Of a DNA stretch of 64,000 nt, positions 11,976 to 21,738 are shown in pieces. The notes under the pieces were generated by a model. It ran no database searches. It was not told the DNA's origin and saw only the letters and a list, made by a program, of their open reading frames with translations. A program made the translations under genes and the position numbers. How positions within the stretch are numbered: position 1 is the stretch's first letter; every line of letters begins with the position of its first letter. Source of the stretch: JBBQYD01 sp942493075 (lineage in GTDB: Bacteria > Verrucomicrobiota > Verrucomicrobiia > Limisphaerales > UBA8199); NCBI GenBank assembly GCA_942493075.1, contig OW818681.1:186001-250000 (forward strand), in the 5' to 3' direction.

Positions 11976-12851
11976 ATGCCGATGGATGTTACCCAAAACG
12001 TACCGGTGCCTGGCACCGGAGAGAGCGCTTTACACGCGTCTCCAGGGGTAACAACACCTGCTGAAAGTGTTCAGGCGTTTGCTCGTCCGCCGGGGTTGAT
12101 GCCGTTGCGGGTGCTGATCGCCGATGATCAACAGCTCTCGCGCGAAGTGCTGAGGCGCATGCTCAAGGATGAGCCAGAGGTCAGCCTCGTGGCCGCGGCA
12201 GCCAGCGGCGAGGAGGCTGTCGATGCTATCCGGCGCGAACGTCCTAACCTGGTTTTATTGGATGTTGAAATGCCGGATCTCGACGGGTTTGGAGTGGTCC
12301 GTCAAATTGCGCTGCCCGAGATGCCTGTTGTGGTGTTCGTCACCGCTAATGAGAGTTTTGCGATTCGTGCATTCGACATCCAGGCCACTGATTACCTGAT
12401 CAAGCCCTGCACTCGGGATCGCTTGCGCGTGGCACTCGGTCGCGCACGTGAATTGCTGAAGCTGCGCCAAAATCAGGACCTCGAGCATCGCTTGCGGCAG
12501 GCGCTCAATGCGGCTCCACTGGAAAGGCCGACTGCGCCTTACCTGGCGGTTAACGCCGAGAATCGCATTTTGTTCGTCAAAACAACCGATATCGCCTGGA
12601 TCGAGTATCGCGATCAGCGGGTTACGGTTCATTTCAGGCAGCAAGCTTATACCCTTGCGGACAGCATGGCGGCGCTCTGGCAGAAGCTTCCGGCTGATCA
12701 GTTCGTTCAGGTCAATTCACATACCGTCATCAATCTGGGCCAGATCCAGGAACTGCAGTCCAATTTCGGCCAATCCGTCCTTGCCATGCGTGACGGCTCC
12801 CACCTGGTGCTGGATGACGCCAGCCTGGCCCGCCTCCGGCAGTATTGCTGA
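11976..12851 (+). CDS. LytTR-type response regulator
   Basis: 291 residues. The start is supported by a strong GGAGGGGGG ribosome-binding site at 11958-11966. After a 40-residue Pro/Ala-rich leader comes a receiver domain (LRVLIADDQQLSREVLRR; phosphoacceptor Asp in LVLLDVEMPDLDGFG; Thr in VFVTANES; Lys in DYLIKPC). A short linker leads to a LytTR DNA-binding domain (about 190-290: ENRILFVKTTDIAWIEYRDQRVTVHF ... FVQVNSHTVINLGQIQEL). No histidine kinase is adjacent, so its sensor is unknown. Confidence 0.9.
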   Translation: MPMDVTQNVPVPGTGESALHASPGVTTPAESVQAFARPPGLMPLRVLIADDQQLSREVLRRMLKDEPEVSLVAAAASGEEAVDAIRRERPNLVLLDVEMPDLDGFGVVRQIALPEMPVVVFVTANESFAIRAFDIQATDYLIKPCTRDRLRVALGRARELLKLRQNQDLEHRLRQALNAAPLERPTAPYLAVNAENRILFVKTTDIAWIEYRDQRVTVHFRQQAYTLADSMAALWQKLPADQFVQVNSHTVINLGQIQELQSNFGQSVLAMRDGSHLVLDDASLARLRQYC

Positions 12852-13123
12852 ACAGCTCGCGGAAGCGAAGAGTTGGCAGGAGGCTCCACGGTTTCTTTTG
12901 CAGACCCGCCAACTCCGGAATCGGCTCGCTGCCTGGAGCCAGCGAGCCGCGGCCATTAGGCATCCCCGTTGTGCCTACTCCGAGGAAAACCGAGGTCCGG
13001 TTTGGAAAAGCTGGATTTGCGTTTAATTCTTACCTTGACATACTGGAAGCATTAGTGTTGAGTGGCCGAAAGGGTTGGCTTGAGGGGCTGCCCCAACGAT
13101 ATCAGAACTCGGAACGGCGCATT

Positions 13124-16100
13124 ATGAACTCGACAATTCACGCTCTCTTCGTGTCCACATTTTTAACTCTGACGCTCTCGGGGAGCAGCGCAGAAGACCA
13201 GTGGGTGCAATCGAGCAAATCCGGTGACATTGCCTATTTTCTTTGCACAACCCCGCCCCGTATTGAGCGAATCGCTTTGACAAACACCCAGTGGCTTGCG
13301 CCCATCGATTTGCCAAACCTCTACGGTCCCCCTTCGGTTTTTCATGTGGATGCCGACGGAATCTACGTGGGCTACAACAAGACTATTCAGCGATACGACC
13401 TTGACGGGGGGAACGGGGAGCACTTGTTGAACCTGGCCGATCCGATTCAAGAAATTCTAACAGATGGTGATTTGATCCTGATTAATCATCCGTCCTATCT
13501 CTATGCCCGGCTCACGAGCGTAAGCAAGTCATCCTCCACGGTAATCTCCAGCTTTGAAAATTATGTCGACTCGGTCTATGGGGCTTCCATAGCCCCCGGG
13601 ATGAACAAAATCTTTGGAAGAAGCGGAGGGGTCAGCCCATCGGACATCACCTACGTGACCTACAGCGCCACGGGTACCTTCATTGAGGGCGGCGACAGCC
13701 CGCATCATGGTGATTACCCTGATGCCACACGAACCTGGGTGTTTCCCGGAGAGAGCCGGGTGGTGGATTCCTCAGGCATTGTCTATCAGGCGGAGAGTCT
13801 GACTTACCTGGCGAGTCTTGGCGGGAAAATCGATGATATTGATTTCCATGGGTCGGATATTCCAGTCGTCCTCCGGGGGAAGGAAGTTCTCGTCTATTCC
13901 AATACTCTTTTGCCGGTCGGCAGCCGTTCCTTTGGTTTTGCTCCGCAGAAAATCTACGTTGTCGGAACTAATGTTCTGAGCTTCACCCCCGATCTTTCCC
14001 AGCCAAATGGGATTCGGACAGACATTATCCCGTTATCGACGCTCAATGCGCCAATCGTAGGGCAGCCTGTAGATCCGGTGGGGCTGGCCTATACGCCTGA
14101 CGATGTCTTTATCGACACAAATGGAGTGCTGCTCCTGTTCTCCAAGGCACAGCAGAGTCTCTTCCGTTGGGATACCCGAACCCAGAAGTATCTTTCGACA
14201 ATCCCTTTACTCGATATTCCGCGGTTTGCTGCGTATTCAGCCGCGAATCATAAAGTGTACTTAGCCTACAGTTCTGGGTTGATCCGTCGAATCGACCTGA
14301 GCTCCACGAACTTCCTGGAAACGCCCTTCGCAGCATTGGCTAGCGAGCCGTGGGGCCTGGCGACAGCGAGTACATTCGTTTTTGCCATGGATGGGTCAGG
14401 GGCCTGGGGAACACATTATCTATTCAATGAGGCTGGATATAAAACCGCCAGCAAGGATTGGAATTACTATTCTCGTGAGTATGTTTGGAGCCAACCCATC
14501 GAGAAAATGTATTTCTTCCGGGATGATACCTCCCCGAATGACCTGCTCTGCGAGCCCATTAATTCCGACGGAACGTTCGGCGGTTACCAAGACTCTCCAT
14601 TGCATGACAGTACCGGTTTTGTCCATCCCATTCGGGTGTCTCCCGATGGCAGCGTGGTATTGCTCGGGTCCGGCGTGCTTCACGATGCTAAAACCCTTGA
14701 TCGGTTGCGACCCGCCCTCGCCAATAGCATTCTGGATGCGGCGTGGCTGACGAATGAGCTTCACACGGTTCGCAACATAGCCGGTGTTCAACAGTTCCAG
14801 GAATGGACATCCGCCAGCTATGGGCTCTCAAGGACACGTCAATTGCCTGGACAGGCTTACCGGCTCCTGGCGTTGGCCTCGGGCCAGCTTCTCGGCGTCT
14901 CGATCCAGGAGGGGATACCTTTATTTTACCTGATGGATTCGGATTTCAATATCATTCCCCCCGCAATACTGGAACCTCCAACCGGCGTCCTGGCTGAGGT
15001 AATCTCCAGCAATCAGGTAAGAATTACATGGAACGACATCAGCGGTGATGAGGGTTATTCTGTAGAGCGAAGGGTCGGTGGTGCAGGACTTTGGACCCAG
15101 TTGGGGACCGTCGAAGCAGGCATTACCTCGTTTGTAGATAACTCCGTCGTGATGGGCACCATCTATTCTTATCGTGTTACCTCCCGGAATGGCACCCAAA
15201 GCTCCTCCGCATCCGCTGAGGTGACGGCAGCTCTTGTGATACCGGCCACCCCGTCGGATTTCGCCGTCACGTCCGTGTCTACAAACCAGATTTCCCTCGC
15301 GTGGAAGGATGTGGATTACGAATCGGGTTATATCCTGGAACGCCGAGTTGGAGACGCCTCGTCCTGGCTGTCGATTGCCACACTCAAAGCGGGCACAACC
15401 AATTATGTCGATACCGGATTGGTCCCTGCTACATCTTATCACTACCAATTGCGTGCAAAAAATGGCGTGGGCGCTTCCGCGTACTCGGTCGAGATTGCCG
15501 CCGCCACCGACACAGTCCCTCCGACTGTGCCGGCGTTGACAACGGCCTATGCTACTGGACCGTTCTCCGTAGTTTTGGCCTGGTCTAACTCCAGCTACGA
15601 AGACGCGTATGGGGTCGAGCGGCGTGATTCCCGAAACATGCAATGGGTCCTCATCGCCACTCTGGGACGGGACGAGACCGGGTACGTCGACACTTCTGTT
15701 CAGCCACTTGCAACCTATGAATACCGTATTTACGCAACGAACGCTCTTGGCAGGTCGGACTACTCTGCTGTACGGACCGCTACCGCTCCCCAGATTCCAG
15801 CTCCGCTCGCCCCGGCTGCGATGGCTGCAAAGCCGTTGTCCAGCTCCTCATTGCAGGTGAGTTGGGGAGACGTGGCCTATGAAGCGGGTTATCGGCTGGA
15901 GCGGCGTACAGACGGCCCGGATTCCTGGACATTAGTCGCCCTGCTGCCCGCTGACACCGTTCGGTTTGTCGATACAAACCTGATCGAGAAGACGGAGTAT
16001 TTTTACCGTGTGCAGGCCTTCAACGATTATGGAAAGTCCCCATACTCAGCCATAGCGAGCGCCAGGCCGCTCAATGTTGTTAATCTGGCAGAAGATGATT

Positions 16101-17251
16101 TTGATCCCGACCTGAACTCCAACGTTTGGGCCAATGTTACCGGTGGTTTTGCGACAAATGGGGGAATTGGTTTTCTTGGCAGCAAGGCATTGTGGTTCAA
16201 CAACGGCGGGCAGCGTAGCGCGACTTTGTTCCCGGTCAATGTGTCTGAGGGTGGCAGGCTGGAATTCCTGATTCGCGCCGGCAGCGCGTGGATAGATGAA
16301 GGGATCTGTTGGGATACCAGCGAGTGGAATGAGTACGTCGTCCTTGAATATTCCAAAGACACTGGAGCCTCCTGGACCGAGATCGAAATTTTGGACACCT
16401 CCGACCCGCTGCTTTCGGAATGGACGGCTTATTCAATCACTCTCCCGCAAGCTGCCTGGGGTCCGCATACTCAACTGCGGTGGCGTCAGTGGGATAACAG
16501 TGGTACCGGTTTCGACCAATGGGCCTTGGAAGACATGTGCTTAGAAGGCGTCGTCCCGAAGCCACCCTCTCCGCCGCCGTTTATCATTTCGAGCGCCAAT
16601 TCTGCCACTGCAGTTGCCATTTTCTGGGCTGGTGCAGACGGGGCGACCTCTTATGAGATCGAGCGAAGACAAGGTGCGCAGAACTGGATGCCGCTGGCCG
16701 CAATCAGTGCAGGTGCAACATATTATACCGATACCTCAGCCCTGCCATTCTCCGCATATTCGTACCGGGTGCGCTCGGTGAATGCCGGTGGTACGTCAGC
16801 ATTCTCCACTGTGACAACCAGTTTGACCTGGAGCCAGCAAGAGGAGTGGTTCTCCCAGAATTACGGCAGCCCTGACGCCGGGGATCCCGAGCAGCTCAAG
16901 AATCCCGGCCTCGATGGGAAGGTGCCGCTGCTTCGTTTTGCGTTCAATCTATCGGCAAATGAACCCTGGTACAATTATCAGCCCGGTAAGCGTGGCGGAG
17001 CGCCTGCGGTTTGGCTGGATGCAGGCAACGGGCAAATTCATACTCGATTCATTCGTCGAAAAGCCGCGACCAACCCTGGAATCGCGTACGTGGTTCAGTT
17101 TGGTGACGCGCCAGGGCATTGGACACACTCAGGTTCGCTGGTCACCATTTCCACCATTGATTCCATTTGGGAAGAGGTGGAATACAAGGACGATATAAGC
17201 AGCAATGACAAGGGCACGCGCTTCTGCCGAGTTGGAGTTCAGCTTGAGTGA
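13124..17251 (+). CDS. Large secreted protein: beta-propeller-like region, five FN3 domains and a reelin-like jelly roll
   Basis: 1375 residues from the ATG at 13124, chosen because it gives a signal peptide (HALFVSTFLTLTLSGSSAED); an in-frame start at 12845 would overlap the response regulator. Residues about 25-610 form repeated beta-strand blades resembling a quinoprotein-like propeller. Four FN3 domains follow at about 620-985 (each with a GYxxERR ... YxYRV pattern). A reelin-subrepeat-like jelly roll lies at about 990-1140, a fifth FN3 at about 1146-1229, and the C-terminal domain (EEWFSQNYGS ... LLRFAFNLSA) is typical of secreted verrucomicrobial proteins. It is probably extracellular, in adhesion or polymer binding; no catalytic motif was recognised. 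Confidence 0.82.
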   Translation: MNSTIHALFVSTFLTLTLSGSSAEDQWVQSSKSGDIAYFLCTTPPRIERIALTNTQWLAPIDLPNLYGPPSVFHVDADGIYVGYNKTIQRYDLDGGNGEHLLNLADPIQEILTDGDLILINHPSYLYARLTSVSKSSSTVISSFENYVDSVYGASIAPGMNKIFGRSGGVSPSDITYVTYSATGTFIEGGDSPHHGDYPDATRTWVFPGESRVVDSSGIVYQAESLTYLASLGGKIDDIDFHGSDIPVVLRGKEVLVYSNTLLPVGSRSFGFAPQKIYVVGTNVLSFTPDLSQPNGIRTDIIPLSTLNAPIVGQPVDPVGLAYTPDDVFIDTNGVLLLFSKAQQSLFRWDTRTQKYLSTIPLLDIPRFAAYSAANHKVYLAYSSGLIRRIDLSSTNFLETPFAALASEPWGLATASTFVFAMDGSGAWGTHYLFNEAGYKTASKDWNYYSREYVWSQPIEKMYFFRDDTSPNDLLCEPINSDGTFGGYQDSPLHDSTGFVHPIRVSPDGSVVLLGSGVLHDAKTLDRLRPALANSILDAAWLTNELHTVRNIAGVQQFQEWTSASYGLSRTRQLPGQAYRLLALASGQLLGVSIQEGIPLFYLMDSDFNIIPPAILEPPTGVLAEVISSNQVRITWNDISGDEGYSVERRVGGAGLWTQLGTVEAGITSFVDNSVVMGTIYSYRVTSRNGTQSSSASAEVTAALVIPATPSDFAVTSVSTNQISLAWKDVDYESGYILERRVGDASSWLSIATLKAGTTNYVDTGLVPATSYHYQLRAKNGVGASAYSVEIAAATDTVPPTVPALTTAYATGPFSVVLAWSNSSYEDAYGVERRDSRNMQWVLIATLGRDETGYVDTSVQPLATYEYRIYATNALGRSDYSAVRTATAPQIPAPLAPAAMAAKPLSSSSLQVSWGDVAYEAGYRLERRTDGPDSWTLVALLPADTVRFVDTNLIEKTEYFYRVQAFNDYGKSPYSAIASARPLNVVNLAEDDFDPDLNSNVWANVTGGFATNGGIGFLGSKALWFNNGGQRSATLFPVNVSEGGRLEFLIRAGSAWIDEGICWDTSEWNEYVVLEYSKDTGASWTEIEILDTSDPLLSEWTAYSITLPQAAWGPHTQLRWRQWDNSGTGFDQWALEDMCLEGVVPKPPSPPPFIISSANSATAVAIFWAGADGATSYEIERRQGAQNWMPLAAISAGATYYTDTSALPFSAYSYRVRSVNAGGTSAFSTVTTSLTWSQQEEWFSQNYGSPDAGDPEQLKNPGLDGKVPLLRFAFNLSANEPWYNYQPGKRGGAPAVWLDAGNGQIHTRFIRRKAATNPGIAYVVQFGDAPGHWTHSGSLVTISTIDSIWEEVEYKDDISSNDKGTRFCRVGVQLE

Positions 17252-17383
17252 GGGTTGTGCTTCTGGGGTTTCATGCGGGCCGGAGAGCAACCTGGCTGAT
17301 AGCGCAGTCATCAACCACATTCTGGTCGCAGGATAGTATTCCTTTGCCGATCTGGCGACCTTCTGGCATGGTACAGTGTGGCT

Positions 17384-17791
17384 ATGAAGCCTCCATTCCG
17401 GTTCATGCCCCCGCTGGGGCCACGTAAGAGCACTGCCAAGGAGCATGTGCTCGCCTTGTGGCGTGGTGTGGACCTTACCAGCCAGGAAAAGGCCCGCGCA
17501 GCAACAAGCAAGAAGGCGTCTGACCTTCTGCCCGGTGTGCTTAAAACGCTACGCCTGGATCGGCGCCAATCCGAAGCGGAGGTCCTAAAGGTGTGGAACA
17601 CGGCCCTGAACCCGAACATTACCAAACACGCGCAGCCTACGGGTCTTCACAAGGGAACCCTCTTCGTAACTGTCGATAGTAACGTGTGGCTGAGTGAGAT
17701 CATGAGGTACCATAAACGCGAGATCATGGAGCGGTTGCGCCACAGCTTCGGGCCGGACCTTGTCAGCAAGATTTCATTCCGCGTTGGATAA
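17384..17791 (+). CDS. DUF721 / DciA-like protein
   Basis: 135 residues from ATG 17384 (an in-frame GTG at 17378 adds two residues). The C-terminal half carries the DUF721 pattern: KVWNTALNPNITKHAQPTGLHKGTLFVTVDSNVWLSEI followed by an amphipathic helix. DUF721 includes DciA, the ancestral replicative-helicase loader partner, so a role at replication initiation is possible. Membership here rests on this core only. The N-terminal 40 residues are basic and Pro-rich. Confidence 0.7.
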   Translation: MKPPFRFMPPLGPRKSTAKEHVLALWRGVDLTSQEKARAATSKKASDLLPGVLKTLRLDRRQSEAEVLKVWNTALNPNITKHAQPTGLHKGTLFVTVDSNVWLSEIMRYHKREIMERLRHSFGPDLVSKISFRVG

Positions 17792-17854
17792 CATTTTCGA
17801 AGGCTAAGAAGTTGCCCGTGGCACGGGCGGCGCTTACTCTCTGTTCTGCATTTT

Positions 17855-18967
17855 ATGGCCAGCAAAAGTCTAGTAACTCAATTAAAGATTAACAAAACGC
17901 AACCTGAAGCCCTCCCCTCGGAGCTCGGTTACAGTATGCCTGCCGAGTGGGAAAAGCACGAGGCAACGTGGCTCGGCTGGCCCCATAACGAAACGGATTG
18001 GCCGAATAAGATCGATACCATTCGCTGGGTATATGGCGAGATGGTGCGACGCATCGGCACTGGTGAACGGGTGCGCATCCTGGTCAACAACACCACCCAG
18101 GAAAAGCTCGCCCGCAAGTATCTCGCGCGTGCTGGCGCCGACCTGAAGAGTGTTCAGTTTATCCAGCATCCCACAAATCGCGGGTGGACCCGCGATAGCG
18201 GCCCGATTTTTGTGCGCCGCAAAGTCAAGGGCAAGTCCGACACCGCGATAGTCCATTTTCACTTTAACGCCTGGGCTAAGTACGATGATTGGCAGAAGGA
18301 CCGCAAGGTGCCTGAGACTGCGGCTAAGTTGCTCAAGAAGCAACTGTTCAACGCCGAGTATAACGGGAAGGATTTTGTGATTGAAGGCGGCGGAATCGAA
18401 GTGAACGGCCGCGGCACTCTGCTGACCACGGAGGAATGCTATTTGGACAAAAAGGTCCAGGTGCGCAACCCCGGCCTTGGACGCAAGGAAATCGATGAAA
18501 CCCTAAAGAATTACCTGGGTGTGACCAATGTTCTGTGGCTGGTTGCGGGACCTGTGGGCGATGATACCCACGGCCATATTGATGACATTTGCCGGTTCGT
18601 GAATCACAAGACTCTTGTGCTCATCAAAGAAACGAACCGGAAAGATCCCAACTACAAACCGCTCGCTGAGAACTGGGAGCGCATCCAGGATCTGCGTCTG
18701 GAAGACGGATCGAAGCCCGAGGTGGTGCCGCTGCCCATGCCCGCACCGTTGACATTCGACGGCTATCGGCTACCCGCAAGCTATGCCAATTTCTATATTT
18801 CGAACGCTGCCGTCATTGTTCCAACGTTCAATGACCCCAACGATCGCATTGCGCTGGGCACGCTATCGGAGTTGTTCAAGGACCGCCCGGTGATCGGGAT
18901 TCACGCGGTGGATCTCGTGCTCGGGTTCGGCTCGCTGCATTGTCTCACTCAGCAACAGCCGGCCTGA
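17855..18967 (+). CDS. aguA: Agmatine deiminase
   Basis: 370 residues. It converts agmatine to N-carbamoylputrescine (polyamine synthesis from arginine). Guanidine-deiminase hallmarks: MPAEWEKHEATWLGWPHN near the N-terminus, RGWTRDSGPIF, VIEGGGIEVNGRGTLLTTEECYLD, DDTHGHIDD (catalytic His/Asp) and the nucleophile Cys363 in GSLHCLTQQQPA at the C-terminus. All key residues are present and length is normal. It could be a related peptidyl-arginine deiminase of the PPAD type, but there is no secretion signal. Confidence 0.92.
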   Translation: MASKSLVTQLKINKTQPEALPSELGYSMPAEWEKHEATWLGWPHNETDWPNKIDTIRWVYGEMVRRIGTGERVRILVNNTTQEKLARKYLARAGADLKSVQFIQHPTNRGWTRDSGPIFVRRKVKGKSDTAIVHFHFNAWAKYDDWQKDRKVPETAAKLLKKQLFNAEYNGKDFVIEGGGIEVNGRGTLLTTEECYLDKKVQVRNPGLGRKEIDETLKNYLGVTNVLWLVAGPVGDDTHGHIDDICRFVNHKTLVLIKETNRKDPNYKPLAENWERIQDLRLEDGSKPEVVPLPMPAPLTFDGYRLPASYANFYISNAAVIVPTFNDPNDRIALGTLSELFKDRPVIGIHAVDLVLGFGSLHCLTQQQPA

Positions 18968-19009
18968 ATCGGCGGAAGCGTGTTGCGAACCGAGGGCGGG
19001 TGAATGGGT

Positions 19010-19164
19010 AGCGGCCTCGCCGAGGCCGCTGAATCCTAACACGACTGACTCTCAATATGAAGGCGCTCTCAGGCGAGAGCGCCCCTGGAGTTTGGCTTCC
19101 AACTAGATGAACTTGCTGCAGGGTTGATTTTTTTCTTGATGTATCTAGGTATATGACTAGATAC
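19010..19164. repeat. Two hairpins downstream of aguA
   Basis: A 10-bp hairpin AGCGGCCTCG/CGAGGCCGCT near 19012-19032, which may terminate aguA, and a perfect 8-bp inverted repeat GTATCTAG ... CTAGATAC near 19140-19164. The second lies just before the transposase remnant and may mark an old insertion edge. Confidence 0.45.
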
Positions 19165-19202
19165 TTCCCCATGCCCTATCCAACTAAAGTCCAGCTCATC
19201 AT

Positions 19203-19673
19203 GTGGGAGGGCGGCTGTTCTATCGCCAGCCGGCATATCTGACCTGCACCGATCCCAGCCTGCCGCTCAAAGATCTCTTGCAGCAATTTCTATGGCGATG
19301 GGACATTGAAGCTAATTTCCGGGATGAAAAGACCCTCCTGGGCGTTGGACAAGCGCAAGTGCGCACAGAGAAGTCCAACCAGAACGCGCCAGCTCTGGCA
19401 GTGGCCGCCTATGCGATGCTTTTGATGGCCTCGGTCAATGCATGCGGAAAAAAAGGCGTTCCAGACCGCATGGACCAAGCAAAATGGTACCGGCGCAAAA
19501 AGAAGGACAGGGCCACGACCAATGAACTGATCAATCAACTGCGCCGGGAACTCTGGGCGACAGCGATAAGCCCAGCCCATTTTTCCGACTTCATGTCAAA
19601 CGGGGACAAAGACAAGAAGTGCGAAAAATCCAGTGTGCCACTCAAATCAGCCGCGTTCTTGAGCCTAAACTAA
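19203..19673 (+). pseudogene. Truncated DDE transposase (C-terminal fragment)
   Basis: About 156 residues matching only the C-terminal third of an IS4/IS701-like transposase: LFYRQPAYLTCTDPSLPLKDLLQQFLWRWDIEANFRDEK contains the late E region, followed by QAQVRTEKSNQNAPALAVAAYAML. The first two catalytic Asp residues and the N-terminus are missing, so it cannot be active. No matching terminal repeats were found around it. It sits immediately upstream of the rtcR gene end. Confidence 0.75.
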
Positions 19674-19791
19674 ATTCCATGGGCCAAACTCCAGGTATGC
19701 GCTTAAGCGCTTACCATGAAAGGCCGAATGAAAAATGTAAAGGGACTTGTCCGTCGAAGCGGCGTCGCACCTGGGGTTTCCTGCACTTCAT

Positions 19792-19875
19792 TACTGTTGG
19801 TAGCAAAAAATCCTACAACCTTAATCCCAGGTTCCTCTAGTTGCGCCTCTGCGGCGCAAACCAGAGAAACCTGGG
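19792..19875. repeat. Palindromic element, one-sided relative of the MITE at 32828
   Basis: Begins with TACTGTTGGTAGC (19792-19804), the same terminal sequence as the element at 32828-32949. It contains an imperfect hairpin (19826-19875) with an inner TTGCGCC/GGCGCAA core like that element. The matching right-hand terminal repeat is not visible, so it appears to be a decayed copy. Confidence 0.55.
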
Positions 19876-19954
19876 CTGACATTAAAAGGACCGCGTGGCC
19901 TTCCAACGGTACAGATCCCGGTTCGGTCAGTGTGTTCTAACCCACGGGCAGCGC

Positions 19955-21553
19955 CTATTTCAGGCTGTGCCAGTCGAGGTTGAACCGGGCGAGATACTTG
20001 CGCAGGCGATCGGCGTCGTTCGCGGTTTTGCGGTTCTCACGCGTGGCTGCGAATAATTTGCGTCCCGCTTCCGAGAGCGTGGCGGATTCCCGGCAGACCT
20101 GGATTACGAAAGCCAGTTGCGCCTGATCAAACAGGTCCAACTGCTCTCTCGCCTTTTCGCTTAGCACGCCCGCGAGTACCGCCTCGTGGTCACCATCAGC
20201 TTTTGGTGCTGCCCAGCCAGCCTTCAACCGCTGAATCTCCTCAGCCAGGATGGCCGCAGTGATGCGCCCGCCCGGTGACAGCGTGGCCATGCGCGTGATA
20301 CAAGCATTCAAGTCACGAAAGTTGGCGGACCATTTTGCTGTGGGTGATTGGGCGAACTTCAGGAAATCTTCGCGAACCTCCGTGCTCATCGTGACGCGCG
20401 AGCTGCCCTTTCGGGAATACTGATCCAATTCATAATCCAGGTTCGGTTCAATATCCTCAGGACGTTGACGCAGGCCAGGGAGGTGAAACGTCCACAGATT
20501 CGTGCGGGCCAATAGGTCTTCTCGAAAACGGCCTTCACGAACGGCGATCGGAAGCTCGCGATTGGTTCCGGCAATCAACTGAAAGTTACTGCTGACTTCC
20601 CGGTCGCCGCCAAACGGCAGAAAGCGCTTGTCTTCCAGGGCCCGCAGCAGCATCGCCTGTTCATCCAATCCCAGTTCCCCGATCTCATCAAGGAACAGCA
20701 CGCCGTTGTCCGCTGCCCGCAGCAAACCAGGCCGATCTTTCAACGCTCCGGTGAACGCACCTCTGACATGACCAAACAGCGCTGACATCGCGGCGTCACC
20801 CCGCAACGTGGCGCAGTTCACTTCCACAAACGAACCGGTGACTTGGTGCCGGGATTTCTTAAGCTCGTAAATCCGGCGGGCCAGTTGCGATTTCCCCGCC
20901 CCGGTCGGACCCGTCAGCAGGATCGGCTCTCTCGCATGAATCGCGACGTGCTCAATTTGTTCGATCAGTTGGTTGAACTGTTTACTGCGCGTGGCGATGC
21001 CCGACTTGAGAAACGAACGGGCCTCCTTCTGCTCCTTGCCGAAACGGGCTGCCAGCCGGTCGTACTTGGATAGATCAAGGTCAATAATGGCAAACTTGCC
21101 ATCCGGCCCACGGCGCTTGCCATCGGTAGGTGAGGTCTGGACCAGGCGTGCCGGGAAGTGCCGCGATTCGGTCAACAGAAACAGGCAAATCTGCTGTACG
21201 TGGGAGCCAGTCGTGATATGGACGAGATAGTCCTCCGTCTCGGGCTTGAAATCGTAACTGCGAGCAAACTCGTGCAGAGCGGTATAGACCTCCGCAAAAT
21301 CCCACGCATCGCGCAACGGTTGCGGCGTGCCCTTGACTTCGGTGGAAGGGGAGACGCGGGGGATATCGGCCATAACCGCTCTAGCCGTATCAGTGAACCT
21401 TGGATCGTAAATCAGCTCGAAGCGATCGATGGGCAACTCAGGGTGCTTGCATAGGGACACGGTTGGACGCCATCGTTTCCAGCGTTCTTCATGGAATCCG
21501 GTGTCCAGAACGCTGCCTAGCAAGCCGATTGCCACCCTTTTCCTGGTTATCAT
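19955..21553 (-). CDS. rtcR: RtcR: CARF-type sensor and sigma-54 activator of RNA repair
   Basis: 532 residues. The N-terminal CARF-like sensor (about 1-180) has the ligand-loop pattern HITTGSHVQQICLFLLTESR. The AAA+ domain has Walker A GPTGAGKS (215-222), the sigma-54 contact motif GAFTGA (265-270) and Walker B GVLFLDE (284-290). A C-terminal helical/DNA-binding region follows. In enterobacteria, RtcR is activated by RNA ending in 2',3'-cyclic phosphate and drives rtcBA or rsr-yrl transcription from sigma-54 promoters. Here it diverges from a TROVE gene whose upstream region contains a good -24/-12 promoter. No rtcB or rtcA is nearby. All ATPase motifs look intact. Confidence 0.95.
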   Translation of the reverse strand: MITRKRVAIGLLGSVLDTGFHEERWKRWRPTVSLCKHPELPIDRFELIYDPRFTDTARAVMADIPRVSPSTEVKGTPQPLRDAWDFAEVYTALHEFARSYDFKPETEDYLVHITTGSHVQQICLFLLTESRHFPARLVQTSPTDGKRRGPDGKFAIIDLDLSKYDRLAARFGKEQKEARSFLKSGIATRSKQFNQLIEQIEHVAIHAREPILLTGPTGAGKSQLARRIYELKKSRHQVTGSFVEVNCATLRGDAAMSALFGHVRGAFTGALKDRPGLLRAADNGVLFLDEIGELGLDEQAMLLRALEDKRFLPFGGDREVSSNFQLIAGTNRELPIAVREGRFREDLLARTNLWTFHLPGLRQRPEDIEPNLDYELDQYSRKGSSRVTMSTEVREDFLKFAQSPTAKWSANFRDLNACITRMATLSPGGRITAAILAEEIQRLKAGWAAPKADGDHEAVLAGVLSEKAREQLDLFDQAQLAFVIQVCRESATLSEAGRKLFAATRENRKTANDADRLRKYLARFNLDWHSLK

Positions 21554-21687
21554 AGCTGTTATGCGCGGCCTCTAGTCTATATGCTAGTCGTTCTTTGAAG
21601 CAAACCCAATCGCGTAGAAGCCTGATAGCGCGACTTTGACCGCGTATTCATTGAGTTTTATGTGGGCTTCTTCCTGCCTTTCTCAGC

Positions 21688-21704
21688 TTGGCACGGCGGC
21701 TGCA
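21688..21704 (+). promoter_or_regulatory. Sigma-54 (-24/-12) promoter of the rsr-Y RNA unit
   Basis: TTGGCACGGCGGCTGCA matches the consensus TTGGCACGNNNNTTGCW closely: GG at 21690-21691 and GC at 21702-21703 with the required 10-nt spacing. Predicted transcription starts near 21714. The GAFTGA-containing RtcR encoded divergently is the obvious activator. This position rules out the in-frame ATG at 21712 as the rsr start. Confidence 0.85.
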
Positions 21705-21738
21705 TTAGAGGATGGCAGCAGAAGAGAAAGAGACAACT

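Noticed and set aside
12845..13123. Extended N-terminus of the giant FN3 protein
   Set aside because: It overlaps the response-regulator stop, has low-quality composition, and would bury the signal peptide that begins at 13124.
19716..19940. Short plus-strand frame after the transposase remnant
   Set aside because: Its sequence is largely the palindromic element at 19792-19875.
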